This document shows, piece by piece, positions 12,101-24,282 of a stretch of DNA of 64,000 nt. The notes below the pieces were generated by a model. It saw only the letters and a list, made by a program, of their open reading frames with translations. It did no database searches and had not been told where the DNA came from. Position numbers and translations under genes: made by a program. Numbering within the stretch: the stretch's first letter is position 1; every line of letters begins with the position of its first letter. The DNA is taken from contig PYIU01000006.1 in NCBI GenBank assembly GCA_003415625.1, positions 620,001-684,000 on the forward strand. Reading direction: 5' to 3'. Origin of the DNA: Aquanectria penicillioides (lineage: Eukaryota; Ascomycota; Sordariomycetes; Hypocreales; Nectriaceae).

Positions 12101-13608
12101 TTTCTCTTTTCCCTCTACTATTTCTTAGCCGCGATTTGTGCCAGGTTATCGCGCGCCCTCGTGAGCTCCCGCAAACTTCCCTGACCCCCATGCGAGAGCT
12201 CCAGTCAGAGCTTCAGCTCCACTCACTAATAACGCCCTGGACTTTCGATCACCGGAGACTCGCCAACCAACGGGCCAATTAGATCCATCTCCTCTGCGTC
12301 CTATCCGGAATTATTTGTCCTGCGGATTTGTGCTCGGGTCGGCCGATCCTGTCTACTAACATGCTCGGCCTCAAGGATCCCGACTTTTAAAGCTCAGTGA
12401 AGAGAGGAGTCTCGTGACAGTGCTCAATGCTGGCGCCTGAATGTGTTGCTCGATGAAGCTAGGAAGGGATGTGACAAATAGCCTCCACAAGTAGTCCGCA
12501 ACAAGAGCTTGGCATGGTGCCGTTCTCCCCACGGCACGTCCAGTCGATTTAAGTTGGAATCCTGTCTGACGGAGTTTCTGGTGTCCGCCCATGATAATCT
12601 CGTCTGTATAGATGCCTGAGGGAGATGCACAACCCACGCATCATGTAACTGTGCTCGGTTGGGCACAAAACAGACTATATGTGTAGGTCTGGGATATTGA
12701 TTGATTGGAAACGTGGGATATTGTGCCTTTGAGTAGTTCAGATTGAAACCCGAGCAGTTACTGCTTCATTTTCTCGTCCAAGCAAGGCCAAGAATGACAC
12801 GAATTCTCTCTACTTACATCCGACATGAGTCCACAGACCTGCCCAACAGGACTTGCGTTTCTTTGCTCTTCCTCCATAAACTTAGGTTCATTTCCTGGTC
12901 AGATACGATCAAGCGTTATGAAACAAGGTGTTTCTTCTTGGCAATCCCAGGGCCAAAATGGGACTCCTCCTTACACGGGCCGTGCAAAGGCTGGAGTGAG
13001 GAACGTCGGTAGCCGACAGTGAGGCAAGTCAAGGTCATGTGCACAACCTTCCATTGATTTTGTATCTAGATTCACCCTCTGTCAGAAAACGCCAATTCCA
13101 CATTGGACATGCATAGACGATCACGAATGGTCCATTGTGTTTCCGAAACCCAGCCAGTGATGAACGCATCACCGTCTACGTTTGGTGGCACGCAACCCCT
13201 GCCCAGTGATGTGTGTGTGGTGTTGAGTGAAGCTCTGTTACCCCACCCCCACCGTAACCCCCCAAGGACTGGGGCGCTAAGCTCCAACGGCGAGTGAAAG
13301 GACAGCGACCGTGGCAGAAACGTCAAGACACCATCCAACCTACCTCACCTCCCACTACGTCAACATTCAACCACGAAGCGGCAGTCTGCTTATGCCAATT
13401 CTTTTCCGCATTCGCTCAGGCTAGCTAATTCAAGTCTTCTCGCCGGCAGTGATTTACCCTCCCGTCCTTACTCGTCTCTATTCTCGCCCGATTTCACTCC
13501 CAAACCAACCCGACGACCCCCTCATCCAACAACCCAAAGCGGTGCGACAACAGCTTCTCAGCTCCGCCGCATCAAGCCCGCCCGGCAAACAGGCCACTCA
13601 TTTGCAGG
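9193..13608. other. Long intergenic region between hapX and COG2
   Basis: The first part is the hapX promoter and leader, including a polypurine stretch at about 9652-9690. The rest (about 9900-13400) has only unsupported frames, a T-run near 10272 and no recognisable protein or RNA. The sequence just before 13609 is C-rich, with a pyrimidine leader typical of a fungal promoter for COG2. Confidence 0.5.
9790..9823 (+). promoter_or_regulatory. Candidate GATA-factor site cluster upstream of hapX
   Basis: Two TGATAA sites (9803-9809 TGATAAG, 9817-9823 TGATAAA) and a GATCTGATCTGAT stretch lie about 600 bp upstream of the hapX start. In other ascomycetes hapX is repressed by the GATA factor SreA when iron is sufficient, which makes the cluster a plausible operator. 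The sites are seen; their function is inferred. Confidence 0.4.
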
Positions 13609-14496
13609 ATGGCCGCCTCCGTGCCAACTCTCCTCACGCCTCGGCCCCCCAACCGCGGCGCATCTCCCGCCTTCAACTTCGCCTCCTCCGACTCGTCGGA
13701 TCTCGACGACGACACACCCCTCCCCTTCCCCGAAGCCCTTCCCCGGTCCGACTTCCTCACTTCGAGCTTTCAACCTGCTGCCTACCTCTCTGCGCTACCC
13801 CATCGCCATCAGACTCTCGAGGACCTGCGCTCCGACTTGCGTGACCGCAGCGCCGCCATCAGTGCCGAGCTCCTCGAGCTCGTCAACTCAAATTACACTG
13901 CCTTTCTCTCCCTTGGTAACGAGCTCCGTGGCGGTGACGACAAAGTCGAGGACGTCAAGGTGGCGCTCTTAGGCTTTCGTCGCGCGGTGGAGGAGGTCAA
14001 GACCCGCGTGTCCACCAGAAAGGAGGAGTCAAATACGCTGAACCAAGAACTACACGGGGTGCGCTCGGCGATCGAGCAGGGACGCAAGATGATTGAGGTA
14101 TCTGAACGACTATCATCACTAGAAGAACAGCTCGCCCTAGAGAGCTTGCCTGCGCCATCCAACGCCGAGGAGTGGGAAGAGGACAGCGACGAGGAGGAAG
14201 ACGCCGAGGACGAGGGCTTTCTCGGGCGCTCGCCAGCCAAGTTGCTAGCCTCAGCTCAAGAATGCAGCCACATCATACTCCTAGCAAGCACACTCGGGCC
14301 AGATACACCGTGGGGTATTAAAACGGAGGAACGGCTCACAAAGTGCCGGAATACCCTGGTCTTGGATTTGAACAACGCTCTCAAGGAGGCCAAGAAAGCT
14401 GGGGGGCGTGGTCAGGACAGAGTTCTCAAATATCTAGCGGTGTACCGAGTGTTGGGAGCTGAAGCCGATGCTATCAAGGCCCTTCGTGGTGGCTAA
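13609..14496 (+). CDS. COG2: Conserved oligomeric Golgi complex subunit 2 (N-terminal domain type)
   Basis: This intronless 295-residue protein fits the short fungal COG2 form. COG2 is in lobe A of the COG tethering complex, which recycles Golgi glycosylation enzymes by retrograde vesicle traffic. It acts as a peripheral cytosolic protein on Golgi membranes. Seen here: a low-complexity leader (1-45), the characteristic opening segment with SDFLTSSFQPAAYLS (about 47-61), then long helices (65-180) with the LVNSNYTAFLSLGNEL motif, an acidic linker (187-203, EEWEEDSDEEEDAEDEG) and a helical end. The ATG has a good context (GCAGGATGG), and the upstream sequence is pyrimidine-rich non-coding. The stop is TAA. 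No frame damage is visible. Confidence 0.85.
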   Translation: MAASVPTLLTPRPPNRGASPAFNFASSDSSDLDDDTPLPFPEALPRSDFLTSSFQPAAYLSALPHRHQTLEDLRSDLRDRSAAISAELLELVNSNYTAFLSLGNELRGGDDKVEDVKVALLGFRRAVEEVKTRVSTRKEESNTLNQELHGVRSAIEQGRKMIEVSERLSSLEEQLALESLPAPSNAEEWEEDSDEEEDAEDEGFLGRSPAKLLASAQECSHIILLASTLGPDTPWGIKTEERLTKCRNTLVLDLNNALKEAKKAGGRGQDRVLKYLAVYRVLGAEADAIKALRGG

Positions 14497-15569
14497 AAGA
14501 GTGGAATGATACAAGATAGAAAAGTCAAGTTTCCAACGACCAGAGAGATACCCCCCCCCCCCAAGTCAAAAACCCAAGTTCCTGTTCATCACGAGATCTT
14601 CTATTCGATGATGTGACATAGAGTACAATTTATCTTTAATACTTATGAAACTCATGCTTTAATTTGCTATCTTTATCCTGGTTCTCCGACACCTAAGTAT
14701 CAACTCGGAACGATTAGGTTCATTCATTACGTCTTGTTACGTCTTGGAATGGAGGGAAAATTCCAATTCCCCAAACCCATTTGATACATCAATTTGTAAA
14801 AAGATCGACGGACTACTACAGTATGTGTTATAAATGCCTGTCTCCAAATCGTGGTATAGGTAAGCGGATCTTGATGTCGCCGCATTAAGGTCATGGTAGC
14901 ATGCACAACTCAGACGATCTTACGGACAGGATCTTGTATATTCGATTTGGGAACAAATAGGGCCATTTCTGCCCATTTATTTCACCTCTTAAAATAAAAC
15001 CAACCCGTTTCATTTATAGAAAATAATTAAGGCAAATTCTCGCTACTCTAATTATATGCAAGGGTTTTGGCAGTAGACACAGAATGAACCAGTACTTGCT
15101 AGCATAAACGAGACAATAGGATTTATTTAATAGCTCAGTATATGTAGAATAGCTCGAACCAGTTTCAAATCCAAATAAAAACGAATTGAACCCCTCATCC
15201 GGGATGGCGTCAAAACAGGTACGTGGTAAGCTACCAGGTAGGTAGCATGTTCCAGTTCTTCTTCACGCTTGGTGTGTTTACAAGTTACTGGATTGACTAT
15301 GCTGTCGAGAAGCACATGGAACCCCCACAACCCAATGGCGCATCCCCGTCGGCCTTCAGTTGATTTCAGGTGGCCTTTTCAGATCGGGAATGCTTCTTAC
15401 ATAGGAGAGTACCCGATGGCTGGCCAAGGTGGGAAGACGTGAAGAGGCTCTCGAGTCTTTGGTGTAGGTCTGTGGCGGCGAATTGGCCCCCGAAGTTCAA
15501 GCTGAGTAAATCCAGCATTTTGAATCCATACTAGGGACAAAACTACACCCGTTTTCCTTCAATTAGAAT
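14497..15569. other. Intergenic, moderately AT-rich
   Basis: This holds the 3' flank of COG2 (a C10 run near 14553) and AT-rich sequence without a supported gene. The missing N-terminal half of the transporter pseudogene would have been at the right end, but I cannot read it here. Confidence 0.5.
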
Positions 15570-16345
15570 GGATGAGATCTCTTGGCTGCTATTGCCGAGG
15601 AGGAGTGTGTCACTGAGGGACTGACTTGGAAGGAATTCCTCCTTCCTGCCAACAGATGGCGCATGATTCTTGTTATCACGCTTCAAATCGGCATGCTTTC
15701 AACTTTCCCATTAATTCCACGTATGAATTTAATATCTAATTCATTTCATAGGAATTCAACATTCCGGAAATACTTCTCTTGTCTATTGTAAGTTTTGAAC
15801 CATTCCGCACCCAAACCCAAGAGCCATAACCTGATTTCTTCAGTCTCCTCGCAGGTTTTCAGTGCTGTCGGAGCCAGATAGAACACCTATCCCTTCAGTA
15901 GCTTTTTCGGCCTTGTCAAGGTCATTTCTTGCTTCTTTTCCCTCATGTTCCTCGTTGAGAGGATTGATCGAAGGTGGTCACTCATTGGAGGTGCCTTCGG
16001 CATGGGCATCTACATGCTCATTGTGGCTGTGATTACTGCTACTCGTCCTCCTTCAGCAACCGCTAGAATTTCTTCTGCATCTGTTGCATCTTTGTCTATG
16101 ATATATCTGGAAGCCAGTAAGTGGATACCTTAATCCGGCTTGCGCAATTACCCGGGACTCTGATGGCTAATCCAATCACAGTGACGTGCAACATTTCATG
16201 GCGTCCTGTACCTTGGGCAAGCCCTCACATATAAACCCCGGTTCGAAGTGAAAAGTATCTAACACTGAGCGTAGCTTTACATCAGTGAAAATTACCCTAC
16301 CCGCATTCGAGAAGGCGGTATCGCCATCAGAACCGCTTCTTGCTA
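15570..16345 (+). pseudogene. MFS sugar transporter remnant
   Basis: Fragments of the C-terminal half of a fungal sugar porter (MFS, quinate/hexose permease type) appear in the right order but in different frames. They are a loop-TM7 segment with LTWKEFLLPANRWRM (15620 on); SSFFGLVKVISCFFSLMFLVERI then RRWSLIGGAFGMGIYML (about 15895-16020), matching the conserved RxGRR loop; ASVASLSMIYLEA (16075-16115); and NYPTRIREGGIAIRTA (16290-16340), matching the ExxPTRxRE signature. Two old introns may be present (15720-15755 and about 15789-15842). In-frame stops and shifts interrupt it (TAG near 15878, a stop after 16230). The first half is absent. The neighbour is GH62, so it may once have imported released pentose; that is inference. 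Confidence 0.8.
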
Positions 16346-17282
16346 CATAAAGAAAGAATTCAGTACAATAATACGACAGCAGAAGGAAACTTGTTGACCC
16401 TTTGCCGAATACCACCATCCACAACCACTTCAACCTTGTGATGCAATAGTCTGCTTCCGTTATTGAAGTCCCTACAAATATGTTACTAACTCCCTACGAG
16501 TTTATTTTTCGGGCAGCTGATAAAGCATGTTTCTGTATAATGAAACATGAGAAAATGTGGAAAGCATTTGTAATAATGGTGCGGAAACGTCCGGCCGGTG
16601 CGTTATGCGACACTCAGTAATCGCGGCGACTGCGTTTACTTCTGGATCTTTTGCCATAGCGGCGAGTGGTCTATTGTGCAAGCCATCATGTCACCTGACT
16701 TTGTCACAGTATTGGTCCCTTATGATGCAGGCATTATAGGACTCAAGATATATTCTTTTGGAAGAGTAAAAGATAGAGTTAACCTAAGCTTAACATGAAA
16801 TATGATCTTTTCAATAGGGATGCCCCTGATCCCTCCTCTAAGAGAGCGATGGAAGATAGAAACAATAAGAACACTTTTACCACTGCATACAGTAGACCTA
16901 GCCTACTAACAGAAATGGATAAAGATAAAGAAAATATAAAATAAATAAGTTAACAATAGACATAAAATAAACCTAAATTAAAAAGAAAAAGAGAAGAAGA
17001 AGCGGGATAATAAAAACAGAACACACTAGAGAAATAATAAAGTAAGAAAAGCATTACAATAGCTATGAAACGTTTTATTTCTCTATGCTATGGGCATTTA
17101 ATATCAGAGTTAACTTACCGCCGATCTTAACCCTAATAAGAGACACTTTCAGTAGAATTAAACCAACTTATATACATTTGTATGGATATCTTGAATATTT
17201 ACTGACTTCATAGCCTTTCTCTACCTTTGCAGTACACTGGATCATTTACACCAGCCCCATACTAAACTAGCATCGCAACTTT
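16346..17282. other. AT-rich intergenic segment
   Basis: No gene is supported. From about 16780 to 17230 it is strongly A-rich (AATAAATAAG-type sequence), probably a small decayed repeat or the 3' flank of GH62. Confidence 0.45.
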
Positions 17283-18347
17283 TCAACAGGCGCTATTTGT
17301 TTGCGTAAGCAGACCAAGTTTCCATGGCAAAGAATTGTAGGATCCAGTGGCGGTAGGAGTTACACCTTGATAGAGGAAGCGCAAATTGCAAGGACTTATC
17401 GTCAACGTCTGATCAATGTGCGTACGCACAATCTCTCCATGGCTGATGCTATTGGTCCACACGGTTGGATTGAACTCCACGTTGTTGGCGCGAGCGAAAG
17501 GGTTTGACTCGGTATCCGCGAGCTCATCCCACGACCCTGAAAGACTTGTGGAGGTCCATGAGCGAAAGTATCGCTGGCCGTCTGAGCCAATGGCCTCAAC
17601 TAGGAGAAGGTAGCCTCCTCCCTCTAGAGTATACACGCAAGACGCTTCAAACAGATTGAAACTGTTGGTATCGGAGAGGGAGATTACTGTATTTCCCATT
17701 CCGCTAGGAAAGCTTGAAAGGGAAGTAGAGGAGCGATAAAGATGCCCATTATCGTCGGATGAGAACAGATGACAGTTCGTGGCGTCGCAGATGACCCACA
17801 TGTCCACCCACACACCACTACCAATATTTTGCGTGACGATGTCCGGTATGTCCTGGAAGAAATTTGTCGGGGCGGTCCAGCCGGAGGGGTTGCTGATGTC
17901 TTCATTGGTTGAGTATGCGGCATTCCCATTCTGATAGATCAGGTACCAGAGCTTGTGCGGCTTAAAGTAGAAAACTTGTGGAGCGGCCCGATAACCCGTA
18001 CCAATCGGAGTCTGATCGAGATAGTGAAACTCGGCAGATCCGGCTTCAGCAAAATCGGTGAAGCTCATGTAAACCAAGTTGTACCCCGACTCCTGCGATG
18101 TACTGGCGAAGACATGATATGTGCCGTTAATCTCGACGACGCTCGGGTCCTTGATACCTGCAAGATTGCGCCCGTCATCTTTAGGGGCGATCAGGGCGTC
18201 GGTTGAACTCCATTCGAAACTACTTGGTAGTTTTGTTGTTGCCCTCGCAGATAACGAGGAGTGTATTTGAAGGTGATCACGAAGCACGATGCTGCGTGCA
18301 GCAACTGTGCTGAAAGTGATAGCGAGTTGGACCAGAAGCTTCAACAT
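17283..18347 (-). CDS. Secreted alpha-L-arabinofuranosidase, glycoside hydrolase family 62
   Basis: The 354-residue single-exon protein has a hydrophobic signal peptide (about 1-17, MLKLLVQLAITFSTVAA) and then one full GH62 five-bladed propeller, with no carbohydrate-binding module. GH62 removes arabinose side chains from xylan and arabinan outside the cell by inversion. Family signatures are all present: KDPSV with the presumed catalytic base Asp67, YLDQTPIGTGYRAAPQVFYF (109-128), WVDMWVICD with the pKa-modulating Asp182, SSDDNGHLYRS (197-207), LFEAS with the acid Glu234, EAIGSDGQRYFRSW (251-264), and LPWKLGLLTQTN at the C-terminus. The length is normal for a catalytic domain plus signal peptide. 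It lies beside a dead sugar-transporter gene. No break is seen. Confidence 0.95.
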   Translation of the reverse strand: MLKLLVQLAITFSTVAARSIVLRDHLQIHSSLSARATTKLPSSFEWSSTDALIAPKDDGRNLAGIKDPSVVEINGTYHVFASTSQESGYNLVYMSFTDFAEAGSAEFHYLDQTPIGTGYRAAPQVFYFKPHKLWYLIYQNGNAAYSTNEDISNPSGWTAPTNFFQDIPDIVTQNIGSGVWVDMWVICDATNCHLFSSDDNGHLYRSSTSLSSFPSGMGNTVISLSDTNSFNLFEASCVYTLEGGGYLLLVEAIGSDGQRYFRSWTSTSLSGSWDELADTESNPFARANNVEFNPTVWTNSISHGEIVRTHIDQTLTISPCNLRFLYQGVTPTATGSYNSLPWKLGLLTQTNSAC

Positions 18348-19136
18348 AATGGAGAATAGATTAGAAAGGTTAGAGAAGCGCCTCGAGAGGTTAATTTCAA
18401 ATTTCTAGCGAAACAGGTTTCTTTTATTTGGTAGGTTGGGTAGTTGGCTGAGCGTTTCAAAACGTGTGGGTTTATTCGTGGAAACTTCTCAGCTCGTTTC
18501 ACGTTGTTTGTGTGTCTCAGGAAACGAGTATTTAATGTACGTGAGGTGGAAGCGATCTTCGAGGTTAAGGAACTGTAGATGAGCGGATCAACAATTTTGG
18601 CGAAATTCCTGCAGAATGCGACCGATGTCCCTATTCTGCATATCTTCAACACTGAATTTCCTCTTTTGATTCAATTCCTGCGCGATGCATGCTTGAGACA
18701 TGAAATTTCGATTCTTTGCTACCCATGTCCTCGTCAGGACGCCACAGAATGTGGCAAATACCCCAGCATATGCATGCAGAGGGGCTCTGTGGACCGGCCC
18801 GCATGCGCCAAGCCTGGACCGCACTCTATGTTGCAACGTCCGAAAATAAATATAACACCTCGATCCATGGTGATATCAGAACGTCTCTTGGCCCCTTCGA
18901 ATTCTCTCTGGTTCTCCAGCTTGGCGATGGCATCACATTTTTTGAGGTCGGGACGGCGTTTTTTAAATTTAAATAAAAGATTCAAATTAAATTGCTGGTA
19001 TCGATACTCCATGCACCCTAGTTTATGTTGTTCCGTCTATCCAGTCCAACGGGGATCTGGCCCCTTGATGGTTTGCAGACAACAAATGAATCAACGCTGC
19101 GATATGTACTTCCGAAACACCATCATGAAACCCTGC
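18348..19136. other. GH62 upstream region
   Basis: This should contain the GH62 promoter (on the minus strand, from 18348 upward). Only unsupported frames are present. Confidence 0.45.
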
Positions 19137-19572
19137 TTATCGCCTCCATCCGAGAACGTTGTAGAAGCTGGTTCGGGGTCCTCAACGGCACCGTCGAAGG
19201 CGGCCTTTCGGTTGGCCTCGCTGGAAATGGTGTTGTACTTGTTGAAGGATCGGTCGAACTGGCCAGAGGTGTAGGTGAGTTGGCCCTTAACGTAGGTGAC
19301 GATGGCGGCGGCTATTCGATTGTGTTAGTTGGTGTTTCTCACCGCTGCAGTTATTTTCGGGCTTGCGCGTGGAGGATAGATATGCGAGAAGCAGCGGGCA
19401 GGGCCAATGAATCAGATCTCGTGCTGGTGTTGGGAACTAACCACTTCCGACGATCATCATAGCAGGGACGATCCTGACAGGTTCGTTAGTTTCTAAGGGT
19501 TCGTTCATGCGGAGCGCGGAGATGTGGTTTCACTCACTTGGGCACGGTCTTGGGGATGGGCTGAGCAACCAT
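19137..19572 (-). CDS. Very small single-pass membrane protein, three exons (function unknown)
   Basis: I do not recognise the family. The splice model is 19572-19538, 19473-19442 and 19311-19137. The introns are 64 nt (GTGAGT..CAG with CTAAC) and 130 nt (GTTAGT..TAG with CTAAC). Exon 1 is 35 nt and exon 2 only 32 nt. The start context CACAATGG is excellent. The product opens MVAQPIPKTVPKIVPAM, then has a short hydrophobic anchor (MMIVGSAAAIVTYV) and a hydrophilic tail with TYTSGQFDRSFNKYN. The size and N-terminal anchor suggest a small mitochondrial or ER membrane protein. Without correction the frame runs on past 19137. Adding one C to the C4 run at 19175-19178 gives a compact ending, RTSFYNVLGWRR, and a total near 80 residues. 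The splice model is well supported; the corrected C-terminus is inference. Confidence 0.65.
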
Positions 19573-22500
19573 TGTGACGGTGGTGATGGTGGTGTTGTTT
19601 GGCGTGTAAGTGAGACAACTGTGTGTGACAGCGGCAGTGAAACGCAAGCGAGAGGCTGTGGGTGGAAGGTTTGCTTTGTAGATGGGATGTGTGTCACTCG
19701 AGACTGACGATGGTGGTCTATGAAAGCGTTCGAGCATTATATACTGTCTGCGCAGGCTGTGTACCATGTGGTGTGGTATTGTTCGACGGTTGCGTGTTGA
19801 TAGTTCGACTGTGGCATGATCGCGGTGCTGGTCCCCTGGCCGTCAGCCCTTTCGGGCGTTCCCGGGGATTCCTCCCCAGCGCTCAAGCACTGAACGATTG
19901 GGGGACCAGACGCCAATGCCGCAGCTCTGATTGGACGCCCCAGTGGTTTTTGCGCTGTGCCTGTGCTAACTTTAATGGCCGTTTGGCTGTTTTTAGCCCG
20001 TCGCCGCACTGAACGGCATTGAACTGCGCTGGACCGCACTGCATGCGCAAACCGTTTGGCTCCTGTGGGCTGGTCAGCACCGCCCAATTGGGAGGCGTAA
20101 CGACAGGGGTCCCCTATAGCATGGCACCTCAAGCACTGCACGTCTGCTCGACAATTCAACGTTGACGCATCGTTCCCAAGGCGTCGGGATTCAGACAATT
20201 CGCTCACTGTTCCTCCATTAGCCCATGGGCCATCCGTTTTGTCGGCTCCATCCGGGACCGCCCTTTGCCAACGCAACTTTCGATTGTCGGTGGAACGTAC
20301 TATGGTATAGTTTTGGGCCTCATGGCCCTTTTCGGGTTGCTGACCATCTGACGATCTAAGCGGAGCCTCCCGACAAAATAGTCACACACACCCTTTTTGG
20401 TACCGGCCACGGCAGATCATCAGGCGCTGTGCGGCGCTGTGCCTCTTGACACGTCCAGATCCTTTCCGAAAGTGAGGCCTTGGATTGGGTGGCCTCGGGT
20501 TGCAAAGAAAATGGCCCGGTCACAGCACCTGGCACATCCAACCCCCTGAGGCGATGCTCTCCGATTCCCCAGATGGCGGATGCCAATTGACGGAGGAAAG
20601 GCAAATGGGTGAATTCCAAATGCCAGGGTTAGAGGTCGGTTTGACACGTGAACGTTTGTTTCCCCCCTCTCTTCTTTTTTTTTTTTTTTCCAATGGCATG
20701 AAGCGTTCCTTGGGCTTCTTCGTTCAACTCCAACTTTGCCCTTGCATCACCAGCTGCCATTGCGATGGCTTTCGCTCTTCAATCACAACTAATTCATTTA
20801 ATAGCATCCCAATGGTTCTCATTTTGTCCCCTCAACGCTGGATTGCCAGAAAATCCTGTTTTACTCCAGTCTGACCTGCCCTTCCTGCTATTTGCTGAAA
20901 CTGAATAGGAGTCCTCACACCAACACCCTTCGACACTCCAACTCCAACTTGCCCTCCACGTATCCTCCCTCCTGTGTTTCCCATCGAAAAGTGAATCAAT
21001 CTCCCCCCTGTGTTTCTCAACAGTCCTATTACTACGCTATTCAAGCCTGATTCTTCGTTCGAAGAGAAAAAACAAAACAAATATTCGCTTCCATTCGACC
21101 AAGCTCATGCTTTCCACGTATGCCTTCTGTAACCCCTCCAGAAATCGCTTCTCCTCCAAGCTCAAAGGAGTTGTATTTGATTCCCTTTCAACCCGTGGCA
21201 GTGTTTCTCAATATCTTCCATACACTGCCCATATCAAATTCATAGGCTATGGGAATCCAGTGCGGATTGATGGACGCGTGCATTTGGGTGTTATGTTCGT
21301 TCAATCCAACTCGTAGTAGCCCGTTTTGTTTTCTCATTTGCGAAACTTGAATTTAAACGTTCATGACATCGCCGGGAAATGAGGATTTTATGTTATTGAT
21401 CTCCTGAAATCGATATCCAATACAAATATTTGTAACTCTCGTCATTTCGGCAGCCATCCAGCAATCAAATTGTGGAGATACCTAGCGAACCCTGGTCAAG
21501 TAGGTCATCTGCGCCACCTCTCCCCGACAGGTCACATTTGACGAGGCACATCGAATGCCAAAGCCAGAAGTACACATTGAAGCAATTATTGTAGTCCTGT
21601 TGATGAAATATATATCTTAAATCCTTTGGGAATAGCCGGCGAGAACATCTTGAAATCAATACAATACAAGTCTCAGTTAGCCACCTTCCTACTTCTATCT
21701 TTTTTTCGTACACTGGCCGAATGAATGCCATGTGTCAGCATTCCAGAAATAAGACCAGAAGCATAGTATAAGGTTTGTATTAGATCTCCTGAAGTAGTCT
21801 TCATAATCAAAAAGAAAACTAGAGTTAGTACTGACTGTAGGTTAATCATATTCGAAATAGTTGTTATTTCAGTATTTCTACTATGGTTGTCGCGACCAAG
21901 ATGTGGTGCAATTAGACTATGAATCAGCCGTGTGTTAAGTATCAAACACGGTTCGAAGATTTTCTCTCGGCATTTCATGTTGTCGGCATCCGATGATGTG
22001 ATGAATGTTCACAGCTTTCTTGAGAACTCTCCAACTTGACCTCTATTTCTAACTATATATCCCTGTAACAGTTCAATGACCGGAATCCCCTCTGAGATGA
22101 CTATCGAATCAGTGATACAACGGAGAACCATGCCAGGGTCAAAAAATTGACCCGATTCCTTATCGAAGCTTACGAACCAGACCTGAGCAATATGCTGAAT
22201 AATTATTACCTCTCCACTCCGAAGCACGTGTCAGAATTTGTCAACCGTAAGACTGGTTGATCGACTCAAAGGTTGTGTTGGGAATACTTAAGTGTAACAT
22301 TAACCTTACTCCTATAAGAAATGGAAATTTCCCCGATAGGGCATGCGATTCTCCTAGCATCTCTAATAGTCCTACAAATGTGTATAACAAAGAACTCTGA
22401 AGCAGCTTTCGAAAAAGCGATAGGCTTTACAACTCTCCATTTGTCTGTTGCATGGCCACAGCGGCTCCATGTGCGTTTGACAACGTAAGCCAGGAGATTC

Positions 22501-24282
22501 GTCAATGATCTTGCCAGTGTTTCTCGATATGATCTCTCTATCTCACCCATTCAGAAAGCACTTTAACTGAAATGCTCTGAATATTTCAGTCTTTTTATGA
22601 ATGCTGGGTGCCGAGATCATTTGCTTGGCAACTCAGCCATGCGACCCACAAGAATGCCTACCTATTTTTGTATTCGAATTAGCTAAGAGAACATGGGAGC
22701 TTCAAACCTTGATACAGAAGCAGCCTGGATTCATGCAATCTCTAGACCAAACTGATGTTGTAGATGGGAGCGCAGCATATCTCTGCCAGGCGCAGGGCGA
22801 AGCCAATTTCAATGTACATCAGAGCCTTCAAGTTTTAAGATGCTACAGAACAATATACCACTTACCTAGTATCGATATCGCTCAGTATCTTATACATTTT
22901 GAGAGTGAATCTCGAGATTTCGGATCTCAGAACTATATGGCGCTCAGCCCGATCATGATCTGGTGTCCTCATGAATATCGCGCATGACTTAAACCGCTGC
23001 CTGGCCAGCCAGATACCCTCACAATGCTGTAGTGGCTACAAGATCGAGGATTCTTCGATCAAACTCAGGAAGACACCCTTGGTTTGGGGCTCAATCCCCA
23101 TGCAATAGGGTGGCATTGCATCGCAGCGATGTTGGGCGACTATCTCGGCTTATGTTCATTGGCTCGGCACTATTAATGGTCAATCATCCAGCGAACAATA
23201 CAAGAGTTTTTGGTATGACACATACTTGTTTCACTGTAAAGCGCACCACTTGCAGCAGTCTACGACTGAGTGAATCTCGGGTTGATTCTCGTAATTTTAT
23301 TCACCATGGACACATGGATATTGAATCTAATAAAGTCGCTCGCACTATTTTGAGCTGTGGTCCGGCAAACTTTCAACAGACCAGGTCCGACAAGAAGGAG
23401 CAAGAAAATGCGTCCCAATTAGATACATTAATGGATGACCTCATCAATCGAATAAAAACCTATCAGGCTCATCTCCAAAATCTTTAGAATATTTCATGTA
23501 GGGCTATTGGCGCGGCCGCAGGTCTAAGCCGTTCGATGTCCTGTAAAACAACTCCTAGGCAATATGGGAACGTGTCAACTCAGGACGATTTCGAAGCCAT
23601 CGATTTTTGTTTCCGATTTGCTTATAGATATTCTTCCCAATAGATTTTCGGCTATTGGTTGGAGGGGATTTGGAGTTGTTGAGAGGTGAATTTTACGGCA
23701 CGGTAATGTATGGTAAGTTTGGAAAGAGGTCAAGCAATTGCGAGTTATGTCACGCTGGCGAAGAATGTTAGCACTGGCAATAGGGCTATGGTCTTTTTGA
23801 GGAAGCCTAAGAGATAAGGTAAATCGTGGCATGTATTCCATTTCTGAGGCAGTAACTCTTCGATTTGACCATCTTCGCAGCTTCAATGCACCAAGAGGAT
23901 GATTGGGTTGTTCCCTGCACGTGGTAAACACATCATTGGGAGTTTTATTTCCTGATCAACCCCAATCTAACTCGCTGTGATTACAGTCTAAAGTCACGAC
24001 TTATGTAGATTTAAGAGCATCGGATATGCTTGAGTATGACTTGACCATTGTGATGACAATCCACGGATAGAATTCTACAGATTAGCAAGGTGTATTTGAG
24101 AAGCAAGCGCGAGCTTCCAAAAAAAAATCAATTACATGCAGGTGCTGGAAGGACAGCACAAAGGTGCGAGTGAGGTAGGCCACGTTCCAATGCCATTGGG
24201 TAAGAGAACGATGATCTTTATGTGACTGGGGCTAGCCAATACATAATGTTTAATTTGGGAACCAGTTTCCAATAATCAACTA
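19573..24282. other. Long intergenic region without a recognised gene
   Basis: 19573-20900 has normal composition and holds the promoter of the small membrane-protein gene plus unsupported frames. 20640-21330 has a T14 run near 20675 and a short frame at 21107-21316 (69 residues, not recognised). 21340-24240 is mildly AT-rich, with short unrecognised frames on both strands (for example 22601-22987 and 23032-23487 on +, 22266-22550 on -). These may be remnants of degraded genes, but no domain can be named. Confidence 0.45.
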
